From Papaver somniferum (Eukaryota; Streptophyta; Magnoliopsida; Ranunculales; Papaveraceae), in contig NC_039362.1 of assembly GCF_003573695.1 (NCBI RefSeq), positions 4,314,929 through 4,378,928 of the forward strand: a stretch of DNA of 64,000 bases, in the 5' to 3' direction. Position 1 is the first letter of the stretch, and every line of letters starts with the position of its first letter. The translations under genes were made by a program, and so were the position numbers. This document shows, in pieces, positions 11,630 to 23,021 of this stretch. The notes beneath the pieces are model-generated. The model saw nothing but the letters and a program-made list of their open reading frames with translations. It was not told the origin of the DNA and searched no databases.

Positions 11630-12170
11630 GTGTGTCTCATGTTGAGCACGATACAACTAAGTCGATTATTTTTGGCTTTTTTGGTTGTTCCGTGAGATGC
11701 TATATGTTGAGCATTCTTGAACTAAATTAATCATCTTGATTGGTTATTTAGTTATTTGCTCCGAAAGTGTTCTTTTGTCGAGCAAATCATTTGACAATTA
11801 AATTGATTACTTCGGTGATTAGTTTGGTTGTGTATTCCAATTAGATTAGTTATAGGTTCTCTTGTAACTAATCTAGTTGATTTTTCATATATTCCACAAG
11901 TTCTTGTGTTGAGTATATAAACGACTATACTAATCATGCTCTATTAGTTAATGTAGTCGTATATTCTGTAAGGTTTCCTTATGTTGAGTATTTGAACGGT
12001 TAAGTTAGTCATCTCCGTATGATTGGCTTATTCGTATCTCCGCAAGTTTACTTATGTTGAGAACAATCAATTAAATTGATCACTTTTGTGGTTTGATTTG
12101 GTAGCATACTCCAATTAAATTAATCATGGGTTTACTTGTGATTAATTTGGTTGAGTTTTGGATATAGAAA
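11630..12170 (+). repeat. Degenerate tandem repeat, unit about 65-75 bp
   Basis: The clause (T)GTTGAG recurs near 11640, 11706, 11776 (TGTCGAG), 11907, 11983 and 12054. Each is followed by A/T-rich text containing TTAATCAT or TTGATCA and a preceding TCCGYRAG/TCCACAAG clause. The copies are diverged. The array is untranslated and lies between the last open frame and the polypurine tract. Confidence 0.6.
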
Positions 12171-12901
12171 ATCATTCCCATGGTTTTTGGTGTCCAATTA
12201 AAAATCCTTCTTTTCTTTCGAAATTAAGGTCCCTCTTGTTGTTCTTTCGGGAATGACATCAAATGGGGGAGACTTCTTTTGAACTTGTGCTTAATGGTAA
12301 TATCTTGCGGGGTGTGCGGCTGTGGAGTTTTATAGGGGTTATCTTGTATCTTAAAACTCCTTGATGAATGCATTTATCTTCGGCTTTATGATTGCATCTA
12401 AATTAAGTTGATATGTATTTTTATTTTAGTCTATGAAATGTCTCTTGTGGAAATTTCATTATGATCCCGTTCTTGTACCTTTGCCAATTTTATTGACAAA
12501 AGGGGTAGAAATAGTGTAGTTCACACTACAAATACATATGGTTTTCGGATCATTGTGTAAGGGGGAGTGGTTTCCATGATCGAGATGGAGTATTGACTAA
12601 GGCTGAGTGATACATATAACCGTAGTATTATTGTTAAAGTCGTGATGCAATTGGACTTTGATATTACATAATAATACTATGTCACTGTATAATGATGATC
12701 GAGGATCTTGATTTCTCTTATTGTTATTGCTACGGATATTCAACAACGGCGGTGCTAAACTTACGACCTTTGGGATCATTTGAGTACTTGGAAGGACGAA
12801 GATTTCAAGGAACGTTGAAGATTAGACTATGGAATAGGAGACACTAAAGTTTATCTTTTTTGTATTCCATATGTACTAATAGTTTTATCACTAAAATTGA
12901 C
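12171..12901 (+). other. 3' non-coding interior of copia element
   Basis: No supported open frame. It contains AATGGGGGAGACTT near 12262 and AAGGGGGAGTGG near 12558, purine tracts resembling polypurine tracts ahead of the real one. Confidence 0.45.
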
Positions 12902-12912
12902 AAAGGGAGAGA
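12902..12912 (+). other. Polypurine tract
   Basis: AAAGGGAGAGA sits immediately before the TGTTAG start of the 3' LTR, as required for plus-strand priming. Confidence 0.8.
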
Positions 12913-13559
12913 TTGTTAGAGCATAACTCGGTCGACCTCGCATGTGTTTCTATATCAAGCATTTTTGTCAATGCTAGTGATCAAAAGTATGAGTCTTGAT
13001 TTCTAGTCTATTATAGCTAAGTCTCGGACTAGGATAGAAAAGTGTAGAAGACTTCAAGGACTTCATGGAGATTCATCATACAACGACGAAGATCTACTTA
13101 AGGAACCGTGGAACTTCATAAAAAAAAAGGTATGTGGAGACTTGAACTTATCTATCACTCAAAAGTCTATATATTTTATCTCCTACTGCTTATGAGACAA
13201 AAGTCGTACGCTACATAGACTGGATCATACACATTTGAAATTTTGAGCTGAGTATACTCTACTTATCTTTTTCTCGAAATCGTGTGTTGCTAAAGCGTTT
13301 CGCTTTGATCAAGTTTATCTTCACCTAGTGACGAAAGTCATGAAAAGTTTCAATTACTTTGGAAATTTCTCTGACGAGAAAGGTCTGTGAATAACGGCTG
13401 AATAACGTCCTCTGAGAATGTTTCAATGATTGTAATGAGAGTTTAAGTCCATATAACTGATGATGGATATAAGCATTGTGTGGTAACACATATTGCATAA
13501 GTCATATTCCTTAATCCGAAGTTTTCGAACTTTGTTGATTGAGCGAAACCGGGGGAATT

Positions 13560-13740
13560 GGCTTTGCCAAGTCCGCGAACCCAGGGAAGTTCTCTTACCG
13601 AGAATTTCTGCTGGGTTTTTCAGAAACTCGTTGAGTTTTTAGTCCGCGTACTGGCGGAAGTCTCCTTGCGGAGATTTTCTGTTGAGTTTGGAAAACTCTG
13701 CCAGTTATCTTAAGTCCGCGAACTTGTTTGTGAGCTTAAG
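13560..13740 (+). repeat. AGTCCGCGAA-type repeats in 3' LTR
   Basis: AAGTCCGCGAAC, TAGTCCGCGTACTGGCGG and AAGTCCGCGAACTTG are spaced by GAAGTYTCY...GAGAWTTTCTG clauses. They are equivalent to the repeats at 4605-4775. Confidence 0.6.
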
Positions 13741-13911
13741 CGGTTATGATCTAAAGATGTGCTCTGAACATGAAACTTAAATTACTAAGGAATGCTTTAT
13801 GCAAACCGGGTCTATAAAGATCATGAGCCGATTCAATCGAATCGAATTATCGTTGTTTCAATTGTGTCTTGTGTAGTTACATAAGATCTCATAGAAATTG
13901 AACAACTCTCT

Positions 13912-13942
13912 AACTAGTTCATTTGAGTCAATTGAACTAGTT
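13912..13942. repeat. AACTAGTTCA inverted repeat in 3' LTR
   Basis: A perfect 10-bp stem (13912-13921 with 13933-13942). The stem is conserved with 4945-4975. Confidence 0.65.
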
Positions 13943-15334
13943 ATGATGAAGAAAAACAAGGTTAATATGAAACACTCATATGGTTAGCCTTTTGGGTTAC
14001 TATGTTGAACCAACATACACGTACACGTTTTGGCATGGTTTTCATAAACCCAGTAAACGTCTACCAAAGTGTGTGTGACAAGCTAAGTTTTCGATCTAAC
14101 GGTTGAGAAATATTATCTTGAATCTAAATCAGGTTTTTATCTAACGGTGAATATGAATTGCTTTGTAACTAAGGCAAAACCCTGATTTGAAGGATATATA
14201 AAGGAGACATCTGGCATTGGGCAAAACTAATCCCCACACGTCTGTGTGATACTAGTGCGCTCGCTAGAGTCGATTCTCCTTTAACCTTTGTTTTTTTTCT
14301 CTAAAACCGGTTTAACGACTTAAAGACTTCATTGGGATTGTGAAGCCAGGCCGATACTACTTTTATCGTAGTTGTGTGATATGATCTTGCAACTTCTATC
14401 GTACGAGTACATTCTTTGATTGTCTTGAGATCGTAAGAGTTCTCCGATAGGCAAGATAAAAGAAGTCACAAACATCTTCGTCTCACTTTTTGTGATTCCT
14501 CGACATCCTCTTGTGTAGTCAAGAAAGATTGTTGAGAGGTGATTGATCATCTAGGCTGTTCTTCGGGAATATAAGACCGGATTATCAATTGGTTCCTGTT
14601 CACCTTGATTTCATATCATAAGACGGAACAAAACCTAGGGTTTTTCTGTGAGAGACAGATTTATCCTTTGATAGAATTTTGTGTGTGAGACATATTTGTT
14701 TATTATCAAGTCTGCGATTTTGGGTTGCAACAACTCTTAGTTGTGGGTGAGATCAGCTAAGGGAATCAAGTGCGTAGTGTCCTGCTGGGATCAGAGGCGT
14801 AGGGAGTACAACTGTACCTTGGATTGGTGGGAGACTAATTGGGGTTCAAATATAGTCCAGTCCTAAGTTAGCTTGTAGTAGGCTAGTGTCTGTAGCGGCT
14901 TAATAAAGTGTGTATTCAATCTTTACTAGGTCCCGGGGTTTTTTCTATATTTGCTATTTCCTCGTTAACAAAACTTCAGGTGTCTTTGTTATTTCTTTTT
15001 CGCATTATATTTTATATAATTGAAATAATACAGGTTGTGCGTTAAGATCATCAATTGGAAATTCAACCTCTGGTTGTTGATTGATATTGATTGATCCTTG
15101 GATATTGGTCTTTGGTACCGTCCAAGTTATTCTTTGTGTTTGATTAAAGACTCACTAATGTTTTAGCTTGAGTAAATCAAAAAGCAAGTGAGAGATATTA
15201 ACTCCTTGAGATACCTTAATCTAGATTGAGTCTGACTGTCTAGTTGATTCTCTAGCAAAGTATTTCGGAGTTAGTCCATAATATTTCTAAGCGAAATATG
15301 GGGTGGTGTTGTTATACCCCGCTTTTTCAGCCTC

Positions 15335-15946
15335 ATCACAGTACAACACAAATTATTTCTTGCAAGTACGAAATGGAAGTTTAGAGTAAAAAACAGACAT
15401 ATAGTAAGTTCTTTTACTAGTGTTAAAAACAACTTTCCTTGTGAGTGGTGTCTTCAAGGGCACCATCATCAACCTGGCTTCATACCAATTCCCAGCTGGA
15501 GTGTCGGCTGCAACAAATTTTCCAATTTGATTAAATGCCTCTCTAACCTTTTCTCTGTTGACCAGATCTGAATGGATAGGAATCTGCACTGGCATAAGAG
15601 TGACTTCCCAAACTAGATCAAAAATAGACTCTATAACACTTAGTGGTTGTACAACAAAAAGTTGACCAAATACTAGTGTTGGTCTAAAAAGAAAAGCAAT
15701 TTCCCTATCTTGACTCTTCTTAAACGTTACAACAAACAAATTCTGAATACCCATTCCTTGAATATAAGTCTTGGCAAGCTTAAAATCAGTTGCAGCTATA
15801 GGCCAGATACGATTAAGATGATGCTTGATAGAAGTTTTATGATAGCTTTTGGTATCATCACATAGAAGGGCAACAAATCTACGTGGGAATTCTTCTACAT
15901 CTTCATCTAGGTCTAGAACTCTCACTTGAGCAGCTGGTAATTCCAT
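15335..15946 (-). pseudogene. LINE-A ORF1, N-terminal part (DUF4283-like)
   Basis: A 197-codon frame starts MELPAAQVRVLDLDED at 15946. It has the fold-type sequence of plant LINE/retroelement ORF1 proteins (FLFRPTLVFGQLFVV..., VWEVTLMPVQIPIH, then a 'TPAGNWYEARLMMVPL'-like strand). This resembles the RNA-binding DUF4283 domain often fused to a zinc knuckle. A stop at 15350-15352 precedes a continuing frame (FVLYCDEAKCKD) that resumes at 7512 beyond the copia insertion. The usual C-x2-C-x4-H-x4-C knuckle is not intact. Identification rests on family resemblance and on the ORF2 start downstream. Confidence 0.55.
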
Positions 15947-17347
15947 ATCAAGAAACGGATACTGAAGGTAACTAACAATAAAGGGATAGAGATTGAAAGA
16001 GAACTGTGAAGTAGTTGAGAGAGTTCTTGTAGTATAAATATAAACTCCATAGCAGACTTAATGCAAGATGTAGAAATATTAAGCATGGAACAATGCAGTA
16101 ATGATACAGACATGACCTTAATATTGAGATGACAATTAAAAGCAGGCTAGTGAACAGACCTAAAAGACTAAACCCTTCTATCAGAAGATCAATTGAAGGA
16201 GTAGAGCATTTGAATAGCATGCTTGCAGTTAAGAATTGACAACACTTCCTTTTTGAAACTTTTAGAAAAGACAATAAATGACAGAAATTAATCAGAAAAA
16301 TATTCTTATTCTCCAAGTTCAGAAGATCAAATGACTGAGCCTAAGGCAGTGTAATTATCAAGTGTAGTAAAACTTCTGTGTTAGCCATCCTCAACAAAGA
16401 TTCCATAATCTATCCTTTATCAGTTGTAAAGAGCTTTGAATTTAAAATTACCATTAATTAAATTAAAAAAGAGTAACACAACTTTTTATGCCTTGAGACA
16501 AGTAATTAACTTCAACAAGCAACCATCTAGAGAGATAAAACTTCATAATCTTATTAATCTTGTTACAAAGCTGAACATAATGATACTAAAGAGCATCACC
16601 TAGCTAAGAAATTTCATTCCCAATACAATTAGATGATATTCATTAAGAATTACTCTTATCTAATAAAAACATTCAATCCCTACTCTAGGTAGGACCTCAA
16701 CTCATTCATAGGAATCTCCACCTATTTGAACTTATCAGAACTCTTTAATCATTCTGTGCATACCATTCTATGAAGCTGAAACAAGGATCTGTACTAATAC
16801 CCATACATGTGAACCATACCCATACGCTAATAACATACTGTCAACCCAATGATCACTTTTGATATACGAATCTCATGATGATGTTCTGAAACTCTATGAC
16901 TGTACCTCCATTAGCTCATGACCTAAATTAAAACGAAGGAAGATATAAATTAGAAGCAACCAAGAGATTTGGTTAAAGCTGCAAGAAACAACACAGTAAA
17001 CTAATTAAACTTTTCAAGCATATTAAGAATCTAAGATTTATCCGGAAGAATTAGGGAAAACGAAAAACCTAAAATTAGGTCATATAAGAGATTTGTTGAT
17101 GCTAAAAAAATTTACACGAAAAAGGAAATTAGAAGTAGGAAAACAGGAAAAAATCAATTTAAGAACATGAAAATTAGATTGAAATCAAAAGGAGAATGCT
17201 AGATCAAAGTAAGAATCGAAGAGAAATTTTCCTTTGACTAAGTCTACATCGCCTGACTTATCGCCTCTCTCGACCAAATAATCAAATTACCAATTCTTCT
17301 CATTTACATGCCTCTGCTGGAATATAGAAGCAATGCCTTATGAAATA
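15947..17347 (-). other. Probable LINE-A 5' leader or older flank
   Basis: A-rich, with no credible coding frame. Minus-strand frames near 15972-16316 are hydrophobic low-complexity. It lies upstream of LINE-A ORF1 and ends at LINE-B's target duplication. It may be the 5' untranslated region of LINE-A or the DNA into which both LINEs were inserted. Confidence 0.3.
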
Positions 17348-17359
17348 AAATATTCACTG
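17348..17359. repeat. LINE-B target-site duplication, left
   Basis: AAATATTCACTG is identical to 19473-19484 on the other side of LINE-B. Confidence 0.75.
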
Positions 17360-17446
17360 CTTTGGTTTTTTTTTGGCAGCTAATGTATTAATCAACAACT
17401 AGGGCTTAACAAATCTGGGGGTAAGCCCTCCCCATAAGATCATCTT

Positions 17447-17953
17447 TTAGCAAGCTAATAACGTTAGGAGGAGGAATATAAAGAGTCGTATCTCTAATAT
17501 CCACACTCCATCCATAGTTATTTTTGTAGCGGCTTTAGCAAAAAAGTCAGCCACACAGTTTGGCTCTCTATATCTATGACTGAACTTGACATCATCAAAA
17601 AACATCATTAGATGTTTGATGTCCATAATAGTAGAATTTAGATACCATCGTGGATTTGCCACTCCTGTACAACATTGGATTGCATATAAAGAGTCGCTTT
17701 CCACTTCTACTTTGTGCATAACAAGCTCCTTGGCCAGCAATAAACCTTGTTTAATAACCCTCAATTCTGCCAAGTTGTTTCCGTTGTAGCACAAATGCTT
17801 TGCAAAGCCATCTTCAAATTGGCCGGTATCACTACGAATTACTCCTCCCATGCCTGCAACTCCAAACTTGTTAGAAGCTCCGTCTGTATTAAGTTTAACA
17901 TAGCCATTTTTAGGAAATTTCCAGCCGATGTTAACTTCCTCCACGCTTGTCAA
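17447..17953 (-). pseudogene. LINE-B RNase H domain
   Basis: The plant LINE-type RNase H has KLNTDGA (first Asp), then AELRVIKQGL (Glu), VEVESDS (second Asp) and REPNCVADFFAKAA (His/Asp region, where His-x3-Ala is usual). The N-terminal W-x-P context (IGWKFPKNGYVKLNTDG) is normal. The domain looks close to full length (about 140 residues) and ends near the 3' oligo(A). The upstream reverse-transcriptase tail is joined to it after a large deletion. Confidence 0.85.
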
Positions 17954-18150
17954 CTTCTCACTGTTATTATCCCCAATTTTTTAGACAACCAAGCTAGCCT
18001 AGCAAGCAAAGCAATGCTAAAAATGTCATATTTCTTAAAATTTAGACAACCAAACTTCTTAGGAATCGCAACATAATTCCATTTTCTAAGAATTAAACCT
18101 TTAGACTCGTAGTCTTGATTCCACCAAAATCGAATTTGGTAAGAATCCAT
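17954..18150 (-). pseudogene. LINE-B RT C-terminal fragment
   Basis: A short frame with IRFWWNQ...ESKGLILRKWNYVAIPKKFGCLNFKKYD...ALLARLAWL. This is the conserved segment after the LINE reverse-transcriptase thumb (FWWG...W..LC.PK..GGLGFR...N.ALLAK..WR). It is followed almost at once by the RNase H domain, whereas intact elements have a couple of hundred residues between, including a Zn-binding region. Confidence 0.75.
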
Positions 18151-18217
18151 TTTCCTAGTCAGGTCCTTAGGTATTGGAAAAAAAAACCATATGATGAGAG
18201 GCTAAAGATTAGTCAAT

Positions 18218-18556
18218 TCACAGTAAAAGTAATGAGACACCCAAATACTTATTCTGCAGTCCTAATCTTTTAATACCTAAAATATTTGCAATGTCATTCT
18301 TGATCCTATTATCCGTTTTAGGACTAAAAGGTAAACCTGATTTTTCAAAGTTAATAGATTGTCCAGAAAGATTATTAAATTTCCTTTTGATATCATGTAA
18401 AAATCTTGTTTCAGTAGACCTAGCATTTAGGAAAACCAGACAATCGTCTGCGAAAAATAGATGACTTATAAGAGGACAATCATGTGTAACTCGAATGCCA
18501 TGTAAAAGACCCTTGCTTTCAGCAGACAACAAACATTTTGGAAAAACTCCATGCAT
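18218..18556 (-). pseudogene. LINE-B RT palm, FADD segment
   Basis: The frame contains LISHLFFADDCLVFLNA, the catalytic Y/FADD motif of LINE reverse transcriptases. FNNLSGQSINFEKSG and LGLQNKYLGVSLL follow, the usual KYLG segment. The frame ends soon after, where the expected downstream 200 or so residues are deleted. Confidence 0.85.
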
Positions 18557-18588
18557 ATGATAAAAAGATACAGAGTCAGAGGGTATCC

Positions 18589-19226
18589 CTAACGAACACC
18601 TCTCTCTAGGTAGAAGACATCACCTGGTGATCCATTAAGCAGCACTGAGGTAGAGATTGTTGAGATACATTGCTCAATAATTCTGCAAAAATCTTCATGA
18701 AATCCAAGTTTAAGTAAGGAATGAATAACAGAACACCATTCAACACGATCCAAAGCCTTAGACATGTCTAACTTTATAGCCATCAGTCATTTCATCTTGG
18801 TTTTATTCTTTTTCATAGTATTTACCAATTCGTGAGCTAAAACTATATTATCAGACATTTGATGACCTTGTAGAAAAGCTGCTTGAAAATGACTTATAAT
18901 TCTGTTCGGAATGAGCCTAAGACGATTGTCTATAATTTTTGACATAATTTTATATGAGGTATTACATAGGATTATAGGTCTAAATTCAGAGGCATTCTTA
19001 GGACAAGTAACTTTAGGAATTAAAGAGATAAAAATATGGTTACCTTGTTTAAGAATGTACTTGGAATGAAAGCTTGAACCATATGCACCTTATCATTACC
19101 TACAATGTCCCACATCTTCTGGTAAAAACCAGGTGGGAATCCATCCGGACCCGGAGAGGTCCATGGTTTCATGTTGAAGACAACGTCTCTGATTTCTTCA
19201 CTACTAGAAATAGCTAGTAACCTCAA
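18589..19226 (-). pseudogene. LINE-B RT fingers/palm, broken
   Basis: The first part (19020-19226) has SSEEIRDVVFNMKPWTSPGPDGFPPGFYQ, the LINE RT motif PGPDGF. Another frame continues with LIPKVTCPKNASEFRPI...SYKIMSKI...NRLR...FQAAFLQGHQMSDNI. The last part (18589-18783) has KLDMSKALDRVEW, where the family has KAYDRVEW, so the Tyr is replaced by Leu. At least one frameshift and one stop separate the pieces. Confidence 0.8.
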
Positions 19227-19472
19227 ATTATCCTCATTGCTAACACATGCCTAAATATCGCTCATGAAATCAGATGTAATAATGAGTCTAGTGGATTTAC
19301 CCATTTTGGAGAAATGATTAGTCAATTCACAGTTATTTCTTACCTTTCGGTCAACCAAATGCTCATATTATTTTGAACAGGGGATGCCTGATTATTCTCC
19401 AAATTGCTGGATGCCAATTTTCTTCAAGATGATATCATAAGGAAATTATTATCCCCAATTTTTTCCCCGGGG

Positions 19473-19484
19473 AAATATTCACTG
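19473..19484. repeat. LINE-B target-site duplication, right
   Basis: AAATATTCACTG, identical to 17348-17359. Confidence 0.75.
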
Positions 19485-19599
19485 TTCCAGCCTTGCAAAA
19501 TGTGATACAAAATTCTATTTCTATCCCTTAACCATTTAAGCCGATGGGTCAACCACCAGACTAATACCGACTATACGTAACAATAGTAGCCCACTGCAT

Positions 19600-20607
19600 T
19601 TCATTTTTGAGCAACGGATGGAAACATGGTTTTATTTCGACCAGAGCAGTTCGAAGAGTGAAGGAGCGAAGAAAGTTTTTAGTGTTTCTCAAATCGTTGA
19701 TTTTATTTCGACCGCTGTCTACTGAAAGTTCGTAGTGGAGATTTGATGCTTTGATCAGAAACTGTAAGTTATTATGATTTTTAATCTCAATTTTAGCTTG
19801 TCAATTTAGGGTTTCTTTTTAAGAATGTTTAGAAATTGGGGGTTTCGTTTGTTTAATGATACGTAGGTTTCAATTGTATATCTAAAACAGGGGTTTCATA
19901 TATGCAATAAGATTATGTAGGAAGTTCGTTTGTTAGACAGATTTGGTCATATGAATTATCATCGATTTGTGTAGTTCCAAGATTATGATCTTATACTGAT
20001 TTTTGAACTTGCCAGCTTCATCTTTTGTTACTGGTAGTTGTATAATATGTTTCATCAGTTTCTTTAGTTCCAGGGTTACAGAACTCATTTAGCTGTTTTT
20101 CAGCGGGAACTGAATTTTTCAGTGTTTGGTAATTTTATTTGTTGAATTCCTTACAAGGAATCTATCTTATATAATTTGTTGTTGAGGAAAATTACCAGAA
20201 GCTGATCTTGTTGATTTTTGGTTTCTCTCATGGCTCTTACCAAGAAGAATTGTGTTGTTGCAGCCGATGATCTGTAGGAACTAGGAAGGATTAGATTCTA
20301 ACTACTTGTTGTTTCAGAGATTAGTCCACTACTATTTGAGAAATTAGGATCTTGAACAATGACAACTATTAATTGTAGATGTACTATTCTTAGCAGGAGA
20401 CTAGTAGTGGTTATGATTGAAAATGCATCGAACTCTGTTGTTATAATTCCATCTGAGGTTACTGTTTTGGACCTTGTTTTGGAACTTAAGGGTGTAAATT
20501 TAATGTGATTTATTTATTGATTCCACACTAGTTTCTCTTTTGCTCGAGTTTTGCATTAGTTTAGCCCTTGGTTTACATATTCTTTTTTATATTGCAGACT
20601 TGCAGTT
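19600..20607 (+). other. Probable promoter, 5' UTR exon and first intron of the IRE1-like gene
   Basis: A leader-like stretch ends at AGAAACT|GTAAGTTA (donor at 19764). Long T-rich intron text follows, ending at TATATTGCAG (20597), 11 bp before the first ATG at 20608. A second possible acceptor lies at 20605. Exact transcription start is unknown. Confidence 0.4.
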
Positions 20608-20977
20608 ATGGATCCATTTTTTGAGGATGTTCCACTAGGTTTACGCATCATAGATCCTGTCCAAATACACACAAATGGTGACATAAACTGTTCTTGCCGT
20701 GGAAAACTCTATAATCTTTTCGTAGTCTTGAAAGAATGTCATCGATATTTCGTTAAAGAAGTCAAATGTGTTCAACATTCGAATCTGTTAATGTGCTTGG
20801 GCACCACTTCTCACAAGGATTATGAAATCTGGGAGGGCTATTATTGCAATCTTGTTGAGTTTCTGCAAAAAATTGAGTCTCATCGGCCACAAAGTTCTTT
20901 TGCTGTTGATTTTCTAAGGTAAAATATTTCTTTTTAATGAATCTTAAAATCTTTATATTTTTTTATACATGCTGATA

Positions 20978-23021
20978 TAGAGCTGGCAATCCGAGCCAAA
21001 ACCCGCGGGTTGGCCCGTCCCGTGAAAACCCGCACCCGTCCCGGATCGTAACTAAACAAGACGGGCGCGGGTTGTATAATTAGTGGCTTGTGAAGAAACG
21101 TGTTGGCCTGTCCCGTCCCGTGAAACCCGCGGGTAACCCGTTCAGTTCACTAGGCCGCGTGTCACACAAACACAATGACACGAAAACCACTGAAAACGAA
21201 AACCCTCTTCACCAGAAAAAGAAAAGAAAAACTCTCTAACCCTGCAACTCAGAAGCAATCTCTCGATCTCTAAATCTCTCAAAAGATAACCCATAATCAG
21301 AAAACCCTAACTCAGAAGCAATCTCTCAATCTATTCAGCAGAAACTCAAAGGATTAATCTCTCGAACTCAATCAGATCTCACCAAGGGGTAAGAATCTCT
21401 CATACTCTCAAATCTTAAGAATAATTTCTGTTCCAGTTTTCTGTTTTAGGGATTGTATAATTTTGGGTTTTTTTTTTCCTCTCAGAAATGTTTAGAACTT
21501 TAGATCTTAACATGCAACTTAAGTGTTGTTGTTTATATGATGAAATTTATATTGGGTCCTGTTTAATTTTGGTGATTTTTGATTTTAGATCTTTAATTTT
21601 GGTCTTTGATTTTCATGATGATTTTCATCATAATTTTGGTCTTTTTGATGATTTTGTCTATGTAGCTCATTTATGCAAATCAACTCATTTGTTAACATGC
21701 TTTGATTGATGATAAGTACGCACAAATCAACTGAATTTTATTTCTTTGGTTGATGATAAGTATTTGAAATGATTTCTATTCATCTCATTTGTCTATATCC
21801 GAAATCCATGTTTAAATTGCATATGCATACACACAGAGAGATGTCAGTATTTCTTATGTGGATTTGAATTTTTAAAAATCCTGCAGATAATTTGAAATGC
21901 ACCTGAACTGTTTGATACTATTTCTGGTGGAAATAATGTTCCTGGACTAGTTTAGAGGAGTCCCGTCTCATTTCTAATTCCGTCCAGTTTTCTGTTTTGT
22001 GGCATAAATTAAGCCTTGTATGGTTTTACCCTCTCATAGTGTATGCATGACATATCTCCTATTTTACATGATTGTTTGTTGTTATGTGGATTTATGATTG
22101 ATTTTGACTTTCATAGTCAGAATTAGATAAACTACTTCTGCATATTGTGTATAAGTTGGATATTGTAAACCAGTAAGAGTGTCAATCGACGTACAGAGAA
22201 CTGAAACCATGAAATATGTCTTGTCATTAATTATATTGTCTGCAAAAGAGAGCCAGACCCAAAGAGTAGTGACTGAGATGCTATATGGGTTTGAAGATTT
22301 CCTTTTTATTATTCACATGCTTTATTTAGTATTTGAAATAATAATAATATGCACAAGAGTTCATGTTCTGGATATGAAATGATGGTTTTGTGTTAGCTTT
22401 TGAGCCACATTGATAATTGAATTCTGTTTTTGCAAGGCATAACTGCAATAATGAAGACTAGCAAGGAAGCAGTAAAGAAGAAGTCGGTCAAGCAGTTGGA
22501 AATAAAGGTTAAGACTTGTCATCTCAATTGCAGTGTAAAGAAATTTCCGTATAGCTTCTCATTTTAACTAAGCTATGGTTGTTGCAGATGAAAAACAAAG
22601 AGAAGACTGATGAAGCATCCCTGATAAATAACAAGTCCAAAACTGATAATGCTGAAGCAGCTGAACCATCTTCTAATATAATTGCAAAGTAGTTTAGTTT
22701 TGCAATTTTGAGTTTTTGAATCGAAATCAAATGAATTAGATGAAATGATGAATGTTAAATTAAGTACTTAGGTTGGGAATGAGCTTTAGATGGCCTGAAT
22801 GTGGCCGGAAATAGCCCAGAAATCGATTTCTGGCGAGTTGACTCAACAAAAACCAGCTAACCCGTGAGCTCCCGTGAACCCGCAAGCTTTACCCGGGACG
22901 GGCGCGGGTTGGAGAAATGACCACCCGTGAAGAATTTCAACCCGCAAGCTTAGGCTTGTATTAACCCGTAACCCGCGGGTTGGTCACAAGCCAGTCCCGA
23001 CCCGCCCGTTTGCCAGCTCTA
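20978..23021. mobile_element. hAT-type transposon, non-autonomous
   Basis: The terminal inverted repeats are TAGAGCTGGCAA at both ends, and subterminal GGGCGGGT and CCCGCGGGTT clauses are inverted at the two ends. The flanking 8-bp duplication is TGCTGATA (20970-20977) and TACTGATA (23022-23029), one mismatch, typical of hAT. At 2,044 bp it is too short for a full transposase and no BED finger or hAT dimerisation domain was found. It keeps what looks like a 5' leader (AGAAGCAATCTCTC clauses, 21200-21400) and a small spliced frame. It is located in the first coding intron of the IRE1-like gene. Confidence 0.85.
22451..22692 (+). CDS. Small spliced Lys-rich frame inside the hAT element
   Basis: Exon 22451-22507 (MKTSKEAVKKKSVKQLEIK) and exon 22588-22692 (MKNKEKTDEASLINNKS...) are separated by an 80-bp GT-AG intron with an acceptor GTTGCAG. 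Both are phase 0, so splicing gives an in-frame 53-residue product. It has no recognised domain. It may be a relic of the transposase or of a captured host gene. Confidence 0.35.

Larger units (their letters stand above)
7515..15329 (+). mobile_element. Non-autonomous Ty1/copia-type element, gag only
   Basis: A complete LTR element flanked by a 5-bp target duplication (GCCTC at 7510-7514 and 15330-15334). The LTRs start TGTTAG and end TTCA. The primer-binding site is TGGTATCAGAGC, complementary to initiator Met tRNA as in most copia elements. The polypurine tract is AAAGGGAGAGA. The 3.9-kb interior has a copia-type gag remnant and a second small frame but no recognisable protease, integrase, reverse transcriptase or RNase H. 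It is a gag-only or LARD-like derivative needing a helper. It is inserted in LINE-A. Confidence 0.85.
12914..15329 (+). repeat. 3' LTR of the gag-only copia element
   Basis: 2,416 bp from TGTTAGAGCATAACTCGG to CGCTTTTTCA, then the target duplication GCCTC. It appears full length for the family and is the best reference for the truncated copy at 4112. It contains the AGTCCGCGAA repeats (13560-13740), the AACTAGTTCA hairpin (13912-13942) and a TATA box near 14194. Confidence 0.85.
17360..19472 (-). mobile_element. LINE-B, 5'-truncated L1-type element
   Basis: Minus-strand LINE with a 3' oligo(A) seen as T9 near 17366-17374, and reverse transcriptase and RNase H pieces in the expected order. 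It is flanked by the 12-bp duplication AAATATTCACTG. ORF1 and the endonuclease are missing, as is typical of incomplete target-primed reverse transcription. The coding parts are also joined with large internal deletions (see the RT pieces), so this is a dead copy. Confidence 0.85.
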
